A model generated the notes under the pieces. The model saw only the letters and a program-made list of their open reading frames with translations, did no database searches and had not been told where the DNA came from. This document shows positions 35,065 through 44,894 of a stretch of 64,000 nucleotides of DNA, one piece after another; position 1 is the first letter of the stretch; each line of letters opens with the position of its first letter. This stretch comes from Hyphomicrobium_B sp001006785 (GTDB lineage Bacteria > Pseudomonadota > Alphaproteobacteria > Rhizobiales > Hyphomicrobiaceae): the NCBI RefSeq assembly GCF_001006785.1, contig NZ_CDHO01000003.1, positions 558,001 to 622,000 on the forward strand, in the 5' to 3' direction. Made by a program: the position numbers and the translations under genes.

Positions 35065-37692
35065 TCAAACCGTTGAAGAAGCCGGATCGCCATCGACGGG
35101 ATCCGGCTTTTTTGCATCCCGCGGCGGGCCCATCAGAATGGGCTGGAACAGCACCGCAGCCGCCAGCGTCGTGCACAGCGACAGCGCCAGCAGTTCACCC
35201 ATGCTCGACGTTCCGGGATGGCTCGAAAAGAACAGGCTTCCGAACGCCACCGCCGTCGTCATCGCGCTGAACAGCACGGCGCGCGTCAGCGATGAGGCGA
35301 GCAAGCTCGTCTCCCCGTCGCGCCATGCGAGCACGTAATAAATCTTGAACGCGACGCCGACACCGAGCAGCACCGGCAGCGCGATGATGTTCGCGAAATT
35401 GAGCGGCAATCCGAGCAGCACGCAGAGTTCAAGCGTCACGACGCCCGCTAGCAGCAATGGCACGAGCGTCATCAGAACGTCGCTCACCCGGCGCAGCGCG
35501 ACGTACAGGATCAGCGTGATCGAGACCAGCGCTAATGCGCCAGCCTGAATGAACGCTGTGACGACGGTCTTCGCCGATTCCTGAATGAGGATCGGAACGC
35601 CAGTCGCTTCCGGAGCAACCGCGAGCACAGCCGTCGCAAAGCGCCTGAGATTTGCGTTGTCGTTGCCATCGCCGGTCGGCGCGACCTGAATACGCGCGCG
35701 GCCGTCCTTCGTGGTCCAGTCCGACACAATGTCCTCAGGCAAAGATTGCAGCGTAACGGCCTCCGCGCCGAGCGCCGTGCGGATTTGCGAAAGCCGTAGC
35801 TTGAAACCATCCATCAGCGCGCGATCCACGGCGGCACGCTGCTCAGGCGTTGCGTCGGCGAGCCGTCCGAGCACGTCGGCCATGCGCGCCGCGATTAGTG
35901 ACGTCCCGGCCTTCTTCGCCGCATCGGCAAAGCCCGTCGCCGCGTCCCTCAGCGTCGCCTTCGTTGCCTCGTCTGTCGGAGGAGGCTGCGCCGCCGGCTC
36001 ATCGAGCGACGGCCCGAGCAGTCCGGCGGCGTCCTGAATGACCGCGAGCTTTTCCGGCTGTTGGTCCGGCACGAAGCTCTGAAGCGTCACGACACGCGAC
36101 ACTTCCGGCAAATGCTCGATTTTTTCAGCAAGCACTTTCGCATCCGCAAGTGACGGCGTGAGAATATCTATCGTGTTCGGCGCCGTCGCCGGGTCCTTCA
36201 TCAGATCGTTGAACGTCGCGACCGACTCGACCTTGTCGCTCCGGAGATTGATCGGATTGAAATCGAAGGTCAGCCGCTGCAGCAATGGCAGCCCGGCGGC
36301 AACCGCGATCGCCGTGATCGCCAAAATCGCAATCCGATGCCGCGCCATAAACCGATCCACCGGCGCCAACATGCGATAGCCGACGTCATCGGGCTCGCCC
36401 GGCGGATTGAGCAGCACGAGCAGCGCCGGCAAAAGCGTGATGCTCGTCAGAAACGCGATCACCATGCCCGTCCCGGCGATGAGACCGAGTTCCGAAACGC
36501 CGCGATAGGCCGTCGGCAAAAACGCGTAAAATCCCGCCATCGTCGCAGCCGCAGCCAGCGCCAGCGGCTTGCCCGCGTTGCGTCCTGCCGCCACTAAAGC
36601 CTCGCGCAACGCCTCGAGACTGTGCCGCTCGTGCCGGTATCGAACCGAAAACTGAATCCCGAAATCGACGCCGATGCCGACGAACAGCACCGCGAACGCC
36701 ACCGAAATGAGGTTCAGCGCGCCGACCATCGCGAGCCCCACCGCCGCCGTCAGCGCCAAGCCCACGAACAGCGACACGATCACCGCGAAAATGATCCGCC
36801 CGGACTTCAACGCCAGCCAAAGAATGACGAGAACTGCCGCGATCGTCAGCAACGTGTTCAACGCAAGGCCTTCGGCGACGGTGCCGAATTCCTCGTCAGC
36901 CATCGGCACCGAGCCCGTGAGACGCACGCGCACGCCATGCTCGGGCGTCAGATCGAGTTGTCGCGCCGTCTCGCGAATGAGGTCGGACGCCTCCGCGCCA
37001 GGCTGCAAATCGCCGAAGTCGAGCACCGGCTTCACTTCGAGAAAACGGCGCAGGTCGGCAGGCGCGGGCTTTGTATTCGTGAGCAATTCATCCCACGAAA
37101 AAGACGATGGCCGTCCTGCCAACACATCATCGATCGCGCCAGAAAGAACCTTCAGCGGTTTGTCATAATCGGCCCACGTCGCGCGCTCCGCTTCAACGCC
37201 TTGCGGCACGAGTGACAGCGCTTTCGCCAAGCCGTTGAGCGTCGGATCGGCCGCCATCGTCCCAAGCACGGGCTGCGCCTTGATCAGATTTTCCGTGGTT
37301 TGCTTGACCTCGTCGAGCGACAGATAAAGCAAGCCGTTCTTTTCGAAAAATGCGCCGCCCTCGCGCCGCCGCACTGCTTCGATCGGCTTCGGCACTTTCG
37401 CAGATAGCGCAATGTTCAGCTTGCGCGCCGCCGCCTCGGCGACTTCCGGCGTCGTCCCATCGATAACGACTTCGATCGTATCGCTGTGCTGAGGAAATGC
37501 TGCGTCGAACTGCTGTTCGCGCTGCCGCCAGTCGAGATCCGACGAAATGAGCTGGCTCGTATCCGTCGTAATGGCGAAATGCGTGCTGATGTATTGGACC
37601 GCACCGGCAGTAAGCGCAATCGCGAGCAGAACAGTCAGCCACGGCAAACGCAGCGCGGCGGCGACGATCCTCGCAACCGTACGTTCAATCAT
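35065..37692 (-). CDS. hpnN: Hopanoid transporter HpnN (RND/MMPL family)
   Basis: The 875-residue polytopic RND-type transporter has one N-terminal helix, a large periplasmic domain, a helix cluster around residues 270-430, a second periplasmic domain and a final helix cluster. Segments VLFVGIGVDFGIQFSVRYRHE and LPVLLGVGVAFKIYYVLAWR mark the two halves. In Rhodopseudomonas HpnN moves hopanoids to the outer membrane. The start MIERTVARIV at 37692 begins right at the first helix; a longer frame to 37815 looks non-coding. The last 17 codons overlap the hpnJ terminator. Confidence 0.93.
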   Translation of the reverse strand: MIERTVARIVAAALRLPWLTVLLAIALTAGAVQYISTHFAITTDTSQLISSDLDWRQREQQFDAAFPQHSDTIEVVIDGTTPEVAEAAARKLNIALSAKVPKPIEAVRRREGGAFFEKNGLLYLSLDEVKQTTENLIKAQPVLGTMAADPTLNGLAKALSLVPQGVEAERATWADYDKPLKVLSGAIDDVLAGRPSSFSWDELLTNTKPAPADLRRFLEVKPVLDFGDLQPGAEASDLIRETARQLDLTPEHGVRVRLTGSVPMADEEFGTVAEGLALNTLLTIAAVLVILWLALKSGRIIFAVIVSLFVGLALTAAVGLAMVGALNLISVAFAVLFVGIGVDFGIQFSVRYRHERHSLEALREALVAAGRNAGKPLALAAAATMAGFYAFLPTAYRGVSELGLIAGTGMVIAFLTSITLLPALLVLLNPPGEPDDVGYRMLAPVDRFMARHRIAILAITAIAVAAGLPLLQRLTFDFNPINLRSDKVESVATFNDLMKDPATAPNTIDILTPSLADAKVLAEKIEHLPEVSRVVTLQSFVPDQQPEKLAVIQDAAGLLGPSLDEPAAQPPPTDEATKATLRDAATGFADAAKKAGTSLIAARMADVLGRLADATPEQRAAVDRALMDGFKLRLSQIRTALGAEAVTLQSLPEDIVSDWTTKDGRARIQVAPTGDGNDNANLRRFATAVLAVAPEATGVPILIQESAKTVVTAFIQAGALALVSITLILYVALRRVSDVLMTLVPLLLAGVVTLELCVLLGLPLNFANIIALPVLLGVGVAFKIYYVLAWRDGETSLLASSLTRAVLFSAMTTAVAFGSLFFSSHPGTSSMGELLALSLCTTLAAAVLFQPILMGPPRDAKKPDPVDGDPASSTV
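35079..35113 (+). terminator. Intrinsic terminator of hpnJ
   Basis: AAGCCGGATC (35079-35088) pairs with GATCCGGCTT (35100-35109), an 11-nt loop between, followed by a run of six T (35108-35113). It lies 30 nt after the hpnJ stop on the plus strand. On the minus strand the same bases encode the C-terminus of HpnN. Confidence 0.85.
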
Positions 37693-38021
37693 GCCGGCGC
37701 AGACTCGCCCTGTCTGCTCATTTCTCGAATAAGGTGATTGCCCATCCCCGGTACGTCTCGTCAGAATTCTTAGTGGATGAAATCGTTGCTTATCAGATGC
37801 GTCCTGCCTTCGCACCCAAGCCGACGGTCATGTTGCTTTTAAGACACCAGAGTCGGCCCCTTCGCGACGTAACATGCCCGTGAGTCCATATTCAAATATT
37901 TCGGGCGTAAAGTCTGCTGCAATGCGACTTCAGTAAGTGCGGTGCACGAACGCGTTCCGGAAAATGCGGCGAACCGGATAATGCGATCGCGATTGCACAT
38001 CGGCAGAACGGGGAATTCTGC
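37693..38021. other. Divergent promoter region of hpnN and ispH
   Basis: About 330 bp with no credible gene. It should carry promoters for hpnN and the ispH-hpnH pair. An AT-rich stretch with AAATATTT near 37895 is the only notable feature; no promoter motif could be assigned with confidence. Confidence 0.4.
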
Positions 38022-38951
38022 ATGAAAATCATCCTGGCGCAGCCGCGCAGTTTTTGCGCGGGCGTCGTTCGGGCCATCGAAATCGTGGAGCGGGCGCTCG
38101 CCACCGGCGACGCGCCGGTCTACGTGCGCCATGAGATCGTTCACAATCGGCACGTCGTCGACGGCCTGAAGGCTAAAGGCGCGACATTCGTCGAAAACCT
38201 CTCCGACATCCCATCCGATGCGATCGCGATTTTCAGCGCTCACGGCGTTTCGCGCGCCGTCGAGAACGATGCTGCCGCGCGCAACTTGAACGTCATCGAC
38301 GCCACGTGCCCGCTGGTGACGAAGGTTCACAATCAGGGCCAGCGCTATTCGTCCCTCGGCCGAACCGTCATTCTGATCGGCCACGCGGGCCATCCCGAGG
38401 TCGAAGGCACGCTCGGCCGAATCACCGGCCCGATCCATCTGGTCGAAACGCGAGACGACGTCCTTAACCTCGACCTCCCCGACGATACGCCCATCGCCTA
38501 CATCACGCAGACGACCCTCAGCGTCGACGACACCCGTCAGACGATCGAGGCCGTCAAAGCCCGCTTTTCGGACGTCATCGGTCCCGAAACGCGCGACATC
38601 TGCTATGCCACCCAGAACCGCCAGACGGCCGTCCGCGACCTCTGCCGCCACGTCGAGGTGCTGCTGGTGGTCGGCTCGCCGAACAGTTCGAACTCCAACC
38701 GGCTTCGGGAAATCGGGGAAGAGTGCGGCATCCCGAGTTATCTCGTCGCAGATGGCCATCAGGTCGATCCGGAATGGCTTGCCGGAAAGGAAACCATCGG
38801 CATAACTGCCGGTGCATCTGCGCCGAACGTCCTTGTCGATGACGTAATCGGTGCGCTAGCTAAGCTCGGCCCGATCGAAATTAAGGCGCTGCAAGGCGTC
38901 GAAGAAAAGATAACATTCCGCTTGCCGCCTGAATTGCTCAAAGCCTCGTGA
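38022..38951 (+). CDS. ispH: 4-hydroxy-3-methylbut-2-enyl diphosphate reductase
   Basis: The 309-residue iron-sulfur enzyme makes IPP and DMAPP in the last MEP step. RSFCAGVVRAI (Cys 12), VIDATCPLVTKVH (Cys 96) and RDICYATQNRQ (Cys 194) provide the three cluster ligands. FSAHGVSR and GSPNSSNSNRL are further family motifs. It is followed 41 bp later by hpnH, so isoprenoid supply and hopanoid elongation are probably co-transcribed. Confidence 0.96.
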   Translation: MKIILAQPRSFCAGVVRAIEIVERALATGDAPVYVRHEIVHNRHVVDGLKAKGATFVENLSDIPSDAIAIFSAHGVSRAVENDAAARNLNVIDATCPLVTKVHNQGQRYSSLGRTVILIGHAGHPEVEGTLGRITGPIHLVETRDDVLNLDLPDDTPIAYITQTTLSVDDTRQTIEAVKARFSDVIGPETRDICYATQNRQTAVRDLCRHVEVLLVVGSPNSSNSNRLREIGEECGIPSYLVADGHQVDPEWLAGKETIGITAGASAPNVLVDDVIGALAKLGPIEIKALQGVEEKITFRLPPELLKAS

Positions 38952-38992
38952 GGGATCGAGGTCGTGGGCATCACTAGAAGGAGCCTTGAGGG

Positions 38993-40141
38993 GTGGGAAT
39001 TCCATTAGACCAGGCACTGTCGATTGGTGCCTACGTGCTGAAGCAGCACCTGACGGGCCGCAAGCGGTATCCACTCGTGCTGATGCTCGAACCGCTGTTT
39101 CGCTGCAACCTCGCATGCGCGGGCTGCGGCAAGATCGATTATCCCGACAAGATCCTGAACCAGCGGATCTCGGTCGCTGACGCTTTGCATTCGATGGACG
39201 AATGCGGAGCGCCCGTCGTCGTCATGGCCGGCGGCGAACCTCTGCTTCACAAAGAGCTTCCCGAGATCGTCGAGGGCGCGCTCGCCAAGGGCAAGTTCGT
39301 CACCGTTTGCACCAACGCGCTGCTGCTCGAAAAGAAGATCGATCTCTATAAGCCGCACAAGCGCTTCAACTGGTCGATCCATCTCGACGGCGACAAGGAG
39401 ATGCACGACAAGTCGGTGTGCAAACAGGGCGTTTACGATCGCGCCGTCGAAGCCATCAAGGTCGCCAAGGACAAAGGCTTCCGCGTCAACATCAACTGCA
39501 CGCTTTTCAGCGACGCCCAGCCAGAACGCGTCGCGAAGTTCCTCGATGACGTGAAGGCGCTCGGCATCGGCGGCATCACGATCTCGCCCGGCTACGCTTA
39601 CGAGCGCGCGCCGGATCAGCAGCACTTCCTGAACCGCACCAAGACGAAGCAGATCTTCCGCGACATTCTGAAACGCGGTCGCGGAGGTAAGGCGTGGCCG
39701 TTCTTCCAGTCGGCTCTGTTCCTCGACTTCCTTGCTGGCAATCAGACGTATCAGTGCACGCCGTGGGGCAACCCTACGCGCACCGTCTTCGGCTGGCAGC
39801 GTCCCTGCTACCTCCTCGGCGAAGGCTACGCCAAAACCTTCAAGGAGCTGATGGAAGGCACCGATTGGGACAAGTACGGCACCGGCAATTACGAGAAGTG
39901 CGCCGACTGCATGGTGCATTCCGGCTTTGAAGCGACAGCCGTCGTCGATGCCGTCAAGCGTCCGTGGAAGATCGCCGCCGTCACGCTGATGGGCGTCAAG
40001 ACCGATGGCCCAATGGCGCCGGACATTCCACTGCACAATCAGCGTCCCGCCGAATTCGTGTTCTCGCGCCACGTCGAGACGAAGCTAGCCGAGATCGACG
40101 AAGCCGAGGCCCGGGCCAAGAAGCCGGTGGCAGCGGAGTAA
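38993..40141 (+). CDS. hpnH: Adenosylhopane synthase HpnH (radical SAM)
   Basis: The 382-residue radical SAM enzyme has FRCNLACAGCGK near the N-terminus (Cys 38, 42, 45). It joins the 5'-deoxyadenosyl group to diploptene, giving adenosylhopane, the first step of side-chain elongation. VVMAGGEPLLH and IHLDGDKEMHD are conserved family segments. The start is GTG, preceded by AAGGAG. Its last 57 bp are antisense to the end of hpnG, the gene for the next enzyme in the pathway. Confidence 0.95.
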   Translation: MGIPLDQALSIGAYVLKQHLTGRKRYPLVLMLEPLFRCNLACAGCGKIDYPDKILNQRISVADALHSMDECGAPVVVMAGGEPLLHKELPEIVEGALAKGKFVTVCTNALLLEKKIDLYKPHKRFNWSIHLDGDKEMHDKSVCKQGVYDRAVEAIKVAKDKGFRVNINCTLFSDAQPERVAKFLDDVKALGIGGITISPGYAYERAPDQQHFLNRTKTKQIFRDILKRGRGGKAWPFFQSALFLDFLAGNQTYQCTPWGNPTRTVFGWQRPCYLLGEGYAKTFKELMEGTDWDKYGTGNYEKCADCMVHSGFEATAVVDAVKRPWKIAAVTLMGVKTDGPMAPDIPLHNQRPAEFVFSRHVETKLAEIDEAEARAKKPVAAE

Positions 40142-40768
40142 ACCGGCCATCGCGCGGCGGGCGGCGAAAGCCGTCCGCATCAGGTCCGGAAGCTGTCCCG
40201 GCTGCGACGCCAGCGACTTCAGAACTCCGGCAATATCTGGCGTTCCGTCCGGCTTCATGCCGTTGACCGCCGCAGGCGGTAGCGATTGGTCAGCGCTATC
40301 GGCAACGACGCGCAACACCGTGAACGGCAATCCTCGCGCTACGGCGATCCGCGCCACGACGTGACTCTCCATATCTACGATCGCCGCACCGGTCGCACGA
40401 TGAAGTTCGGCTTTTGCAGCGGCATCACCAACAGCACGCGCAGATCCTAAAACCGCTTCGCACCGCGCGTCCGACAGCGCAGCAAGCAAATGCGCGGTCC
40501 ATGCATCATCTGTCGCAAACCGGTTCCCATCGAACAGTACCGAGCTCCCGACTATGCATGCGCCTGGCTCAAGCCGCGGCTGCAACGCGCCCGCAATGCC
40601 GAAGCTGATGAGACCGCGCGCACCGTCCTCGATCGCACGCTCGATCAGCGCAGCAAGCCGCGTTTCATCGCCGCCGCCCGCGATCGCTTTCACGCACGGC
40701 GTGCGCTCTGCAATACGCGCTTCTGCCCGAAGGCCGGTCGCAGCGACGACGAAGCCCGGAGCTTGCAC
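40085..40768 (-). CDS. hpnG: Hopanoid nucleosidase/phosphorylase HpnG
   Basis: The 227-residue protein has the purine nucleoside phosphorylase fold: the LISFGIAGALQPRLEPG core, and the VDMESHVVARIAVARGLPF segment typical of MTA/SAH-nucleosidase-like proteins. HpnG removes adenine from adenosylhopane to give a ribosyl(phospho)hopane. It begins with GTG 3 nt after the shc stop, the last gene of the hpnABCDEFG operon. Its 3' end overlaps hpnH on the other strand by 57 bp. Confidence 0.9.
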   Translation of the reverse strand: MQAPGFVVAATGLRAEARIAERTPCVKAIAGGGDETRLAALIERAIEDGARGLISFGIAGALQPRLEPGACIVGSSVLFDGNRFATDDAWTAHLLAALSDARCEAVLGSARAVGDAAAKAELHRATGAAIVDMESHVVARIAVARGLPFTVLRVVADSADQSLPPAAVNGMKPDGTPDIAGVLKSLASQPGQLPDLMRTAFAARRAMAGLLRCHRLLGPGLGFVDLG

Positions 40769-40771
40769 GGC

Positions 40772-42769
40772 TCACATCCCGACGAGAACGGATTTGGAAT
40801 TCGCTGCTTTAAGATTGCGGTAGCGCGCCAGCGCCCACAGCGGAAAGAACTTCGAATAGCCGTGATAGCGCAGATAGAAAACGCGCGGAAAACCTGTCGC
40901 GGTGAATCGCTCTTCACCCCAGAAACCATCGCTGCCCTGCTTCGCCGCGAGATACGCGACGCCACGCTGAACCGCCGGATGATCGACTTCACCCGCCGCC
41001 ATCAAACCCATCAGCGCCCAGGCGGTCTGCGATGCCGTGCTCGGCGCAGCCTCATAGCCCTTGTAATCGAGACTGTAGCTCTCACCGTCCTCGCCCCAAC
41101 CGCCGTCTGGGTTCTGAATCGACAAAAGCCAATCGGCCGCCTTACGCATCGACGGCGCGGACGGTTCAACACCGGCCGCGTTCAGCGCGCAGAGCACCGA
41201 CCACGTGCCGTAGACGTAATTCATGCCCCAGCGGCCGTACCAGCTTCCGTCTTTCTCCTGCGTGCTTTCGAGATAGCGCAACGCCTTGTCGAGCACCGGG
41301 CTTGTTTCGCGACGTTCGCCGAGCTGCGCCAGCATCGAGACGCACCGCGCCGAAACGTCGGCCGTCGGCGGGTCGAGCAGCGCCCCGTGATCCGAAAACG
41401 GAATCTGGTTGAGATATTCGTACGTGTTGTCGGCGTCGAACGCACCCCAGCCGCCGTTCTTGCTCTGCACGCCCACGACCCACTCGCGCCCGCGCGCCAT
41501 GGACTCGCGATAGTGATCACGCTTCGCAGCATCGCCTCCCGCTGCGCGATCCATCGCCATCACGACGACGGCCGTATCGTCGACATCCGGATAATAGGCG
41601 TTGGCGTACTGAAACGCCCATCCGCCCGGGCGCACGTCCGGCCGCGATGCCGCCCAGTCCCCGACCGTATCCAGAACCTGAAGCGGCTTCAGCCACGCAA
41701 GCGCGCGATCAACATCTTCGTCAGCCTGCGCAACACCCGATTCCATCAGCGCGTGCGCCGCGAGCGCCGTATCCCAAACCGGCGACAGGCATGGCTGGCA
41801 ATACGCTTCGTCATCCTTGATCACGAGAAGTTTCTCGATCGATCCGCGCGCCGTCACGTAATCCGGATGATCGTGCGAATATCCGAGCGCGTCATAAACC
41901 AGCAATGCATTGACCATCGCCGGAAAAATTCCACCGAGCCCGTCTTCACCATTCAATCGCTCGGTCGCGAACGCCACGGCTTTATCGATGGATTTTTTAC
42001 GCAACGATTTCGGAAACGCCGGCTCGAACAACCTGAGCACCCGGTCGATGCCGCCGAAAACCTGCGACCACGGAAATTTCTGATGCGGACCCTTCGGCCA
42101 GTTGCGAACCTGATCCGGCGGCGTGACGAACAATTCGGCAATGCCGACGCCTTTCGGATTCCGCGCCACCGGCTTCAACGCGTTGAGCACCGTCAGCGGA
42201 ATGAGAACCGTCCGCGCCCAATAGGAAATCTTGTCGATGTGGAACGGAAACCACTTCGGCAGGAGCATGATCTCGACTGGCATCACCGGCACGCCAGACC
42301 AAGGAATGGCGCCGAACAGCGCCAGCAGATTGCGCGTGAAAACATTGCTGTGCGACGCGCCGCCCTGCGCCAGAATCCACGCCCGCGCCTTCTGCATATG
42401 CGGAGCATCGGGCGCATCGCCGATCATCTTCAGCGCATAGTAAGCCTTGACCGACGCGCTGATGTTCGACGCGCCGTCACGAAACAGCGGCCAGCCGCCG
42501 TCGTCCGACTGAATGCGCCGCAGATAACGCGCGATCTTCCCTTCCAGCACCGCGTCAACGGGCTCGGCGAGGTAATGGCGCATCAGCACGTATTCGGCGG
42601 GGATCGTCGCATCCGCTTCGAGCTCGAAAACGAAATGACCATCCGGCCGCTGAAGCGCGAGCAGCGAATTGCGCGCCGACGCGATCGCCGTCTCGAGTTG
42701 CTGACCCGAAACTTGCCTGATCGCATCCTCCCTGGAGCGTGCAGAAGTTGCAGCCGCGTTCGTCGTCAT
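40772..42769 (-). CDS. shc: Squalene-hopene cyclase (HpnF)
   Basis: The 665-residue cyclase turns squalene into hopene/hopanol at the inner membrane. The catalytic DxDDTA motif reads PDVDDTAVV (residues about 395-400). Several QW repeats are visible, such as QSDDGGW, QSKNGGWGAFD, QEKDGSWYGRWG and QNPDGGWGE. GGGAGAGCC precedes the ATG at 42769; upstream in-frame sequence lies in hpnE and looks non-coding. Length is normal for bacterial SHC. Confidence 0.96.
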   Translation of the reverse strand: MTTNAAATSARSREDAIRQVSGQQLETAIASARNSLLALQRPDGHFVFELEADATIPAEYVLMRHYLAEPVDAVLEGKIARYLRRIQSDDGGWPLFRDGASNISASVKAYYALKMIGDAPDAPHMQKARAWILAQGGASHSNVFTRNLLALFGAIPWSGVPVMPVEIMLLPKWFPFHIDKISYWARTVLIPLTVLNALKPVARNPKGVGIAELFVTPPDQVRNWPKGPHQKFPWSQVFGGIDRVLRLFEPAFPKSLRKKSIDKAVAFATERLNGEDGLGGIFPAMVNALLVYDALGYSHDHPDYVTARGSIEKLLVIKDDEAYCQPCLSPVWDTALAAHALMESGVAQADEDVDRALAWLKPLQVLDTVGDWAASRPDVRPGGWAFQYANAYYPDVDDTAVVVMAMDRAAGGDAAKRDHYRESMARGREWVVGVQSKNGGWGAFDADNTYEYLNQIPFSDHGALLDPPTADVSARCVSMLAQLGERRETSPVLDKALRYLESTQEKDGSWYGRWGMNYVYGTWSVLCALNAAGVEPSAPSMRKAADWLLSIQNPDGGWGEDGESYSLDYKGYEAAPSTASQTAWALMGLMAAGEVDHPAVQRGVAYLAAKQGSDGFWGEERFTATGFPRVFYLRYHGYSKFFPLWALARYRNLKAANSKSVLVGM

Positions 42770-42798
42770 GGAGGCTCTCCCAGAAGCCTTGCGTCCTA

Positions 42799-44052
42799 TC
42801 AGAAACCTCTGGCCATCGCCAGTTTGGCAGCCTTTGCGCCGGATCGGATCGCGCCTTCGATCGTCGCCGGCAGTCCGGTCGCCGTCCAATCACCGGCGAG
42901 CAGCATGTTCGACCATCGCGTTTCGGTCACAGGTCTGAGCGCATCCTGCTCCGGCGTTGCGGCGAAAGTTGCGCGCCGTTCCTTGACGATTTGCCACGGC
43001 GGCAACGGCGCGTTGAGCCCGGCGATTTTCGCGACTTCCGACCATATCTGTCGCGCCAGCGGTTCGCGCTCCGTCTCATTGAAACGGTCGGCCGCGCTGA
43101 CCGTCACCGACAGGCGATCGTCGAACGCGAACAGCCACTCCGTCGTGCCGTTGACGACCCCAATGATTTTCGGCAACCCGGCGGGCGGCGCGATCTTGAA
43201 ATGCAAGTTGAAGATCGCGCGATAATCCGTCGGCACCGTGAGGCCCGGAACAAGCGTTCGCGCCACCCACCCCGGCACGGCGACAATGACTTGATCGTCC
43301 GGAGCAAGGCTCAAAGTCGTGTCTGCAAATTGGATCGCATTAACGCGATCCTCGCCGAACTCGAACGCCCGCACGGCCTCATCGAAGCGAATCTCGCCGC
43401 CGTTCTCGCGGATGAATGCGACGGCCGGATCAACCAGCGCTGGTCCAAGACCTTTCGGCGCGAACACCGGCCGGCACGCACGCCCGCCCTTCGCCAAGGT
43501 TTCGCGAACGACCGCACCGGCGAGCCGCGCCGATCCTTCCTTCGGATCGCAATTCAGCGCCGCAAGCAGCACCGGATAGAGCAGCTTGCGATAGACCTCA
43601 CTGCTGCCGTCGATCGTCTGCGTGACCGTATCGGACGGACCTGCGCGCAAAAGATTTCCGAGACGTAAGTAATCGCCTGCGTGCGTTCCCGGCACGCGTC
43701 GCCCCTTCGAGAAAACCCACCACGGCACTGGCCCGTCATTCGGCCGCAACGCCCAGCGTTCGCCGGACTGTGCGTCGTGAAAGGTGAACGCGGCGTGATC
43801 CGCGATCTCCAGCACATCGCGACCGCCGATCACATCGAGGAAGGCAAGCGCGTTCGCGTTTCCAGACAGAACGAGATGATTGCCGTTGTCGATCGTGAGA
43901 CCCAGCGCCGGCTCGAAAAACGACCGGCAGCGTCCGCCCGCATGCCGCGCCAGCTCGTGCACGACAACCCGCTTGCCACGTCGCGTCAGCTCAACCCCCG
44001 CCGAGAGCCCGGCAAGACCGGCCCCGACGATGTGCATCGTACCCGACGACAT
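42799..44052 (-). CDS. hpnE: Hydroxysqualene dehydroxylase HpnE
   Basis: The 417-residue FAD amine-oxidase-fold enzyme reduces hydroxysqualene to squalene. The N-terminus has HIVGAGLAGLSAGVEL, the dinucleotide-binding GxGxxG, then LARHAGGRCRSF. The C-terminal LAGDWTATGLPATIEGAIRSG is the typical second FAD motif. The ATG overlaps the hpnD stop (TAATG), so translation is coupled. It belongs with HpnC and HpnD, which form squalene from farnesyl diphosphate. Confidence 0.93.
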   Translation of the reverse strand: MSSGTMHIVGAGLAGLSAGVELTRRGKRVVVHELARHAGGRCRSFFEPALGLTIDNGNHLVLSGNANALAFLDVIGGRDVLEIADHAAFTFHDAQSGERWALRPNDGPVPWWVFSKGRRVPGTHAGDYLRLGNLLRAGPSDTVTQTIDGSSEVYRKLLYPVLLAALNCDPKEGSARLAGAVVRETLAKGGRACRPVFAPKGLGPALVDPAVAFIRENGGEIRFDEAVRAFEFGEDRVNAIQFADTTLSLAPDDQVIVAVPGWVARTLVPGLTVPTDYRAIFNLHFKIAPPAGLPKIIGVVNGTTEWLFAFDDRLSVTVSAADRFNETEREPLARQIWSEVAKIAGLNAPLPPWQIVKERRATFAATPEQDALRPVTETRWSNMLLAGDWTATGLPATIEGAIRSGAKAAKLAMARGF

Positions 44053-44894
44053 TAGAAAATGCCGTCGCGAAGCACGGCCCAGATGACGTAACGCTTCGAA
44101 CGGCGGACATCGGCGCGCGGCGCGTGCCATCCGCGCGTGATAAGCTTCTCGAGAATGCCGCGATAGACCGTCGCCATCATGCGCGGCGAGCGCGCCGAAC
44201 GGCGCGGACATCGCGCCATCAGAGCTTCCGAGCGCCGATAGTAGTTCCGCGTTTTCTGTGCAATCCCGCGGCAGACGCGGTCAAGTGCCGGATGCACGAG
44301 AATCGCGTCGATGTCGGTCTCGGTGATGCCGCCCTCGATCAACGCCTCTTTCGGAAGATAGAGACGGCCGAGCGTCGCGTCTTCGTCGATGTCGCGCAGG
44401 ATATTCGTCAGCTGCAAGGCGCGGCCGAGATGATGCGCGAGATCGACGCCAAGTTCGCCCTCGATTCCGAAAATGGGAACCGACAGCCGTCCGACGGCTG
44501 ACGCGGCACGGTCGCAATAAAGGTCGAGCGTCGCCCAGTCGGGAGCATGGATATCGCGGACGATGTCCATTTCCATGCCGTCCACGACGGCGATGAAATC
44601 GTCCTTCTTCAATCCGAACTTGGTGATGGCATTCGCAAGATAGCTCGTTCTGAGCGTCGTGCGACCAGTCGCATAGAATTCATCGAGATCGGCGCGATAG
44701 CGTGCGAGTTCCGCCAGCCGCGGCTCGCGCGCGCCGCCGTTGTCCGCCACGTCATCGACGGCCCGGCAGAAGGCATAGACGTGATACATCGCATCACGCT
44801 GCTCTTGCGGCAGCATGCGCATCGCCGCGTAGAACGAGCTGCGCGATGCCGCGGGCGCTTCATCATGCGCCAATGTCTGAGCTTGCGACGTCAT
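44052..44894 (-). CDS. hpnD: Presqualene diphosphate synthase HpnD
   Basis: The 280-residue squalene/phytoene-synthase-fold protein has two Asp-rich motifs, FCRAVDDVADN (near 45) and LTNILRDIDEDATLGRLYLP (near 160), for Mg2+/diphosphate binding. It joins two farnesyl diphosphates to presqualene diphosphate. Its ATG overlaps the hpnC stop by 4 bases (ATGA). Confidence 0.93.
   Translation of the reverse strand: MTSQAQTLAHDEAPAASRSSFYAAMRMLPQEQRDAMYHVYAFCRAVDDVADNGGAREPRLAELARYRADLDEFYATGRTTLRTSYLANAITKFGLKKDDFIAVVDGMEMDIVRDIHAPDWATLDLYCDRAASAVGRLSVPIFGIEGELGVDLAHHLGRALQLTNILRDIDEDATLGRLYLPKEALIEGGITETDIDAILVHPALDRVCRGIAQKTRNYYRRSEALMARCPRRSARSPRMMATVYRGILEKLITRGWHAPRADVRRSKRYVIWAVLRDGIF

Noticed and set aside
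40490..43225. 911-codon open frame on the plus strand
   Set aside because: Antisense to hpnG, shc and hpnE, which carry clear catalytic motifs. High-GC shadow.
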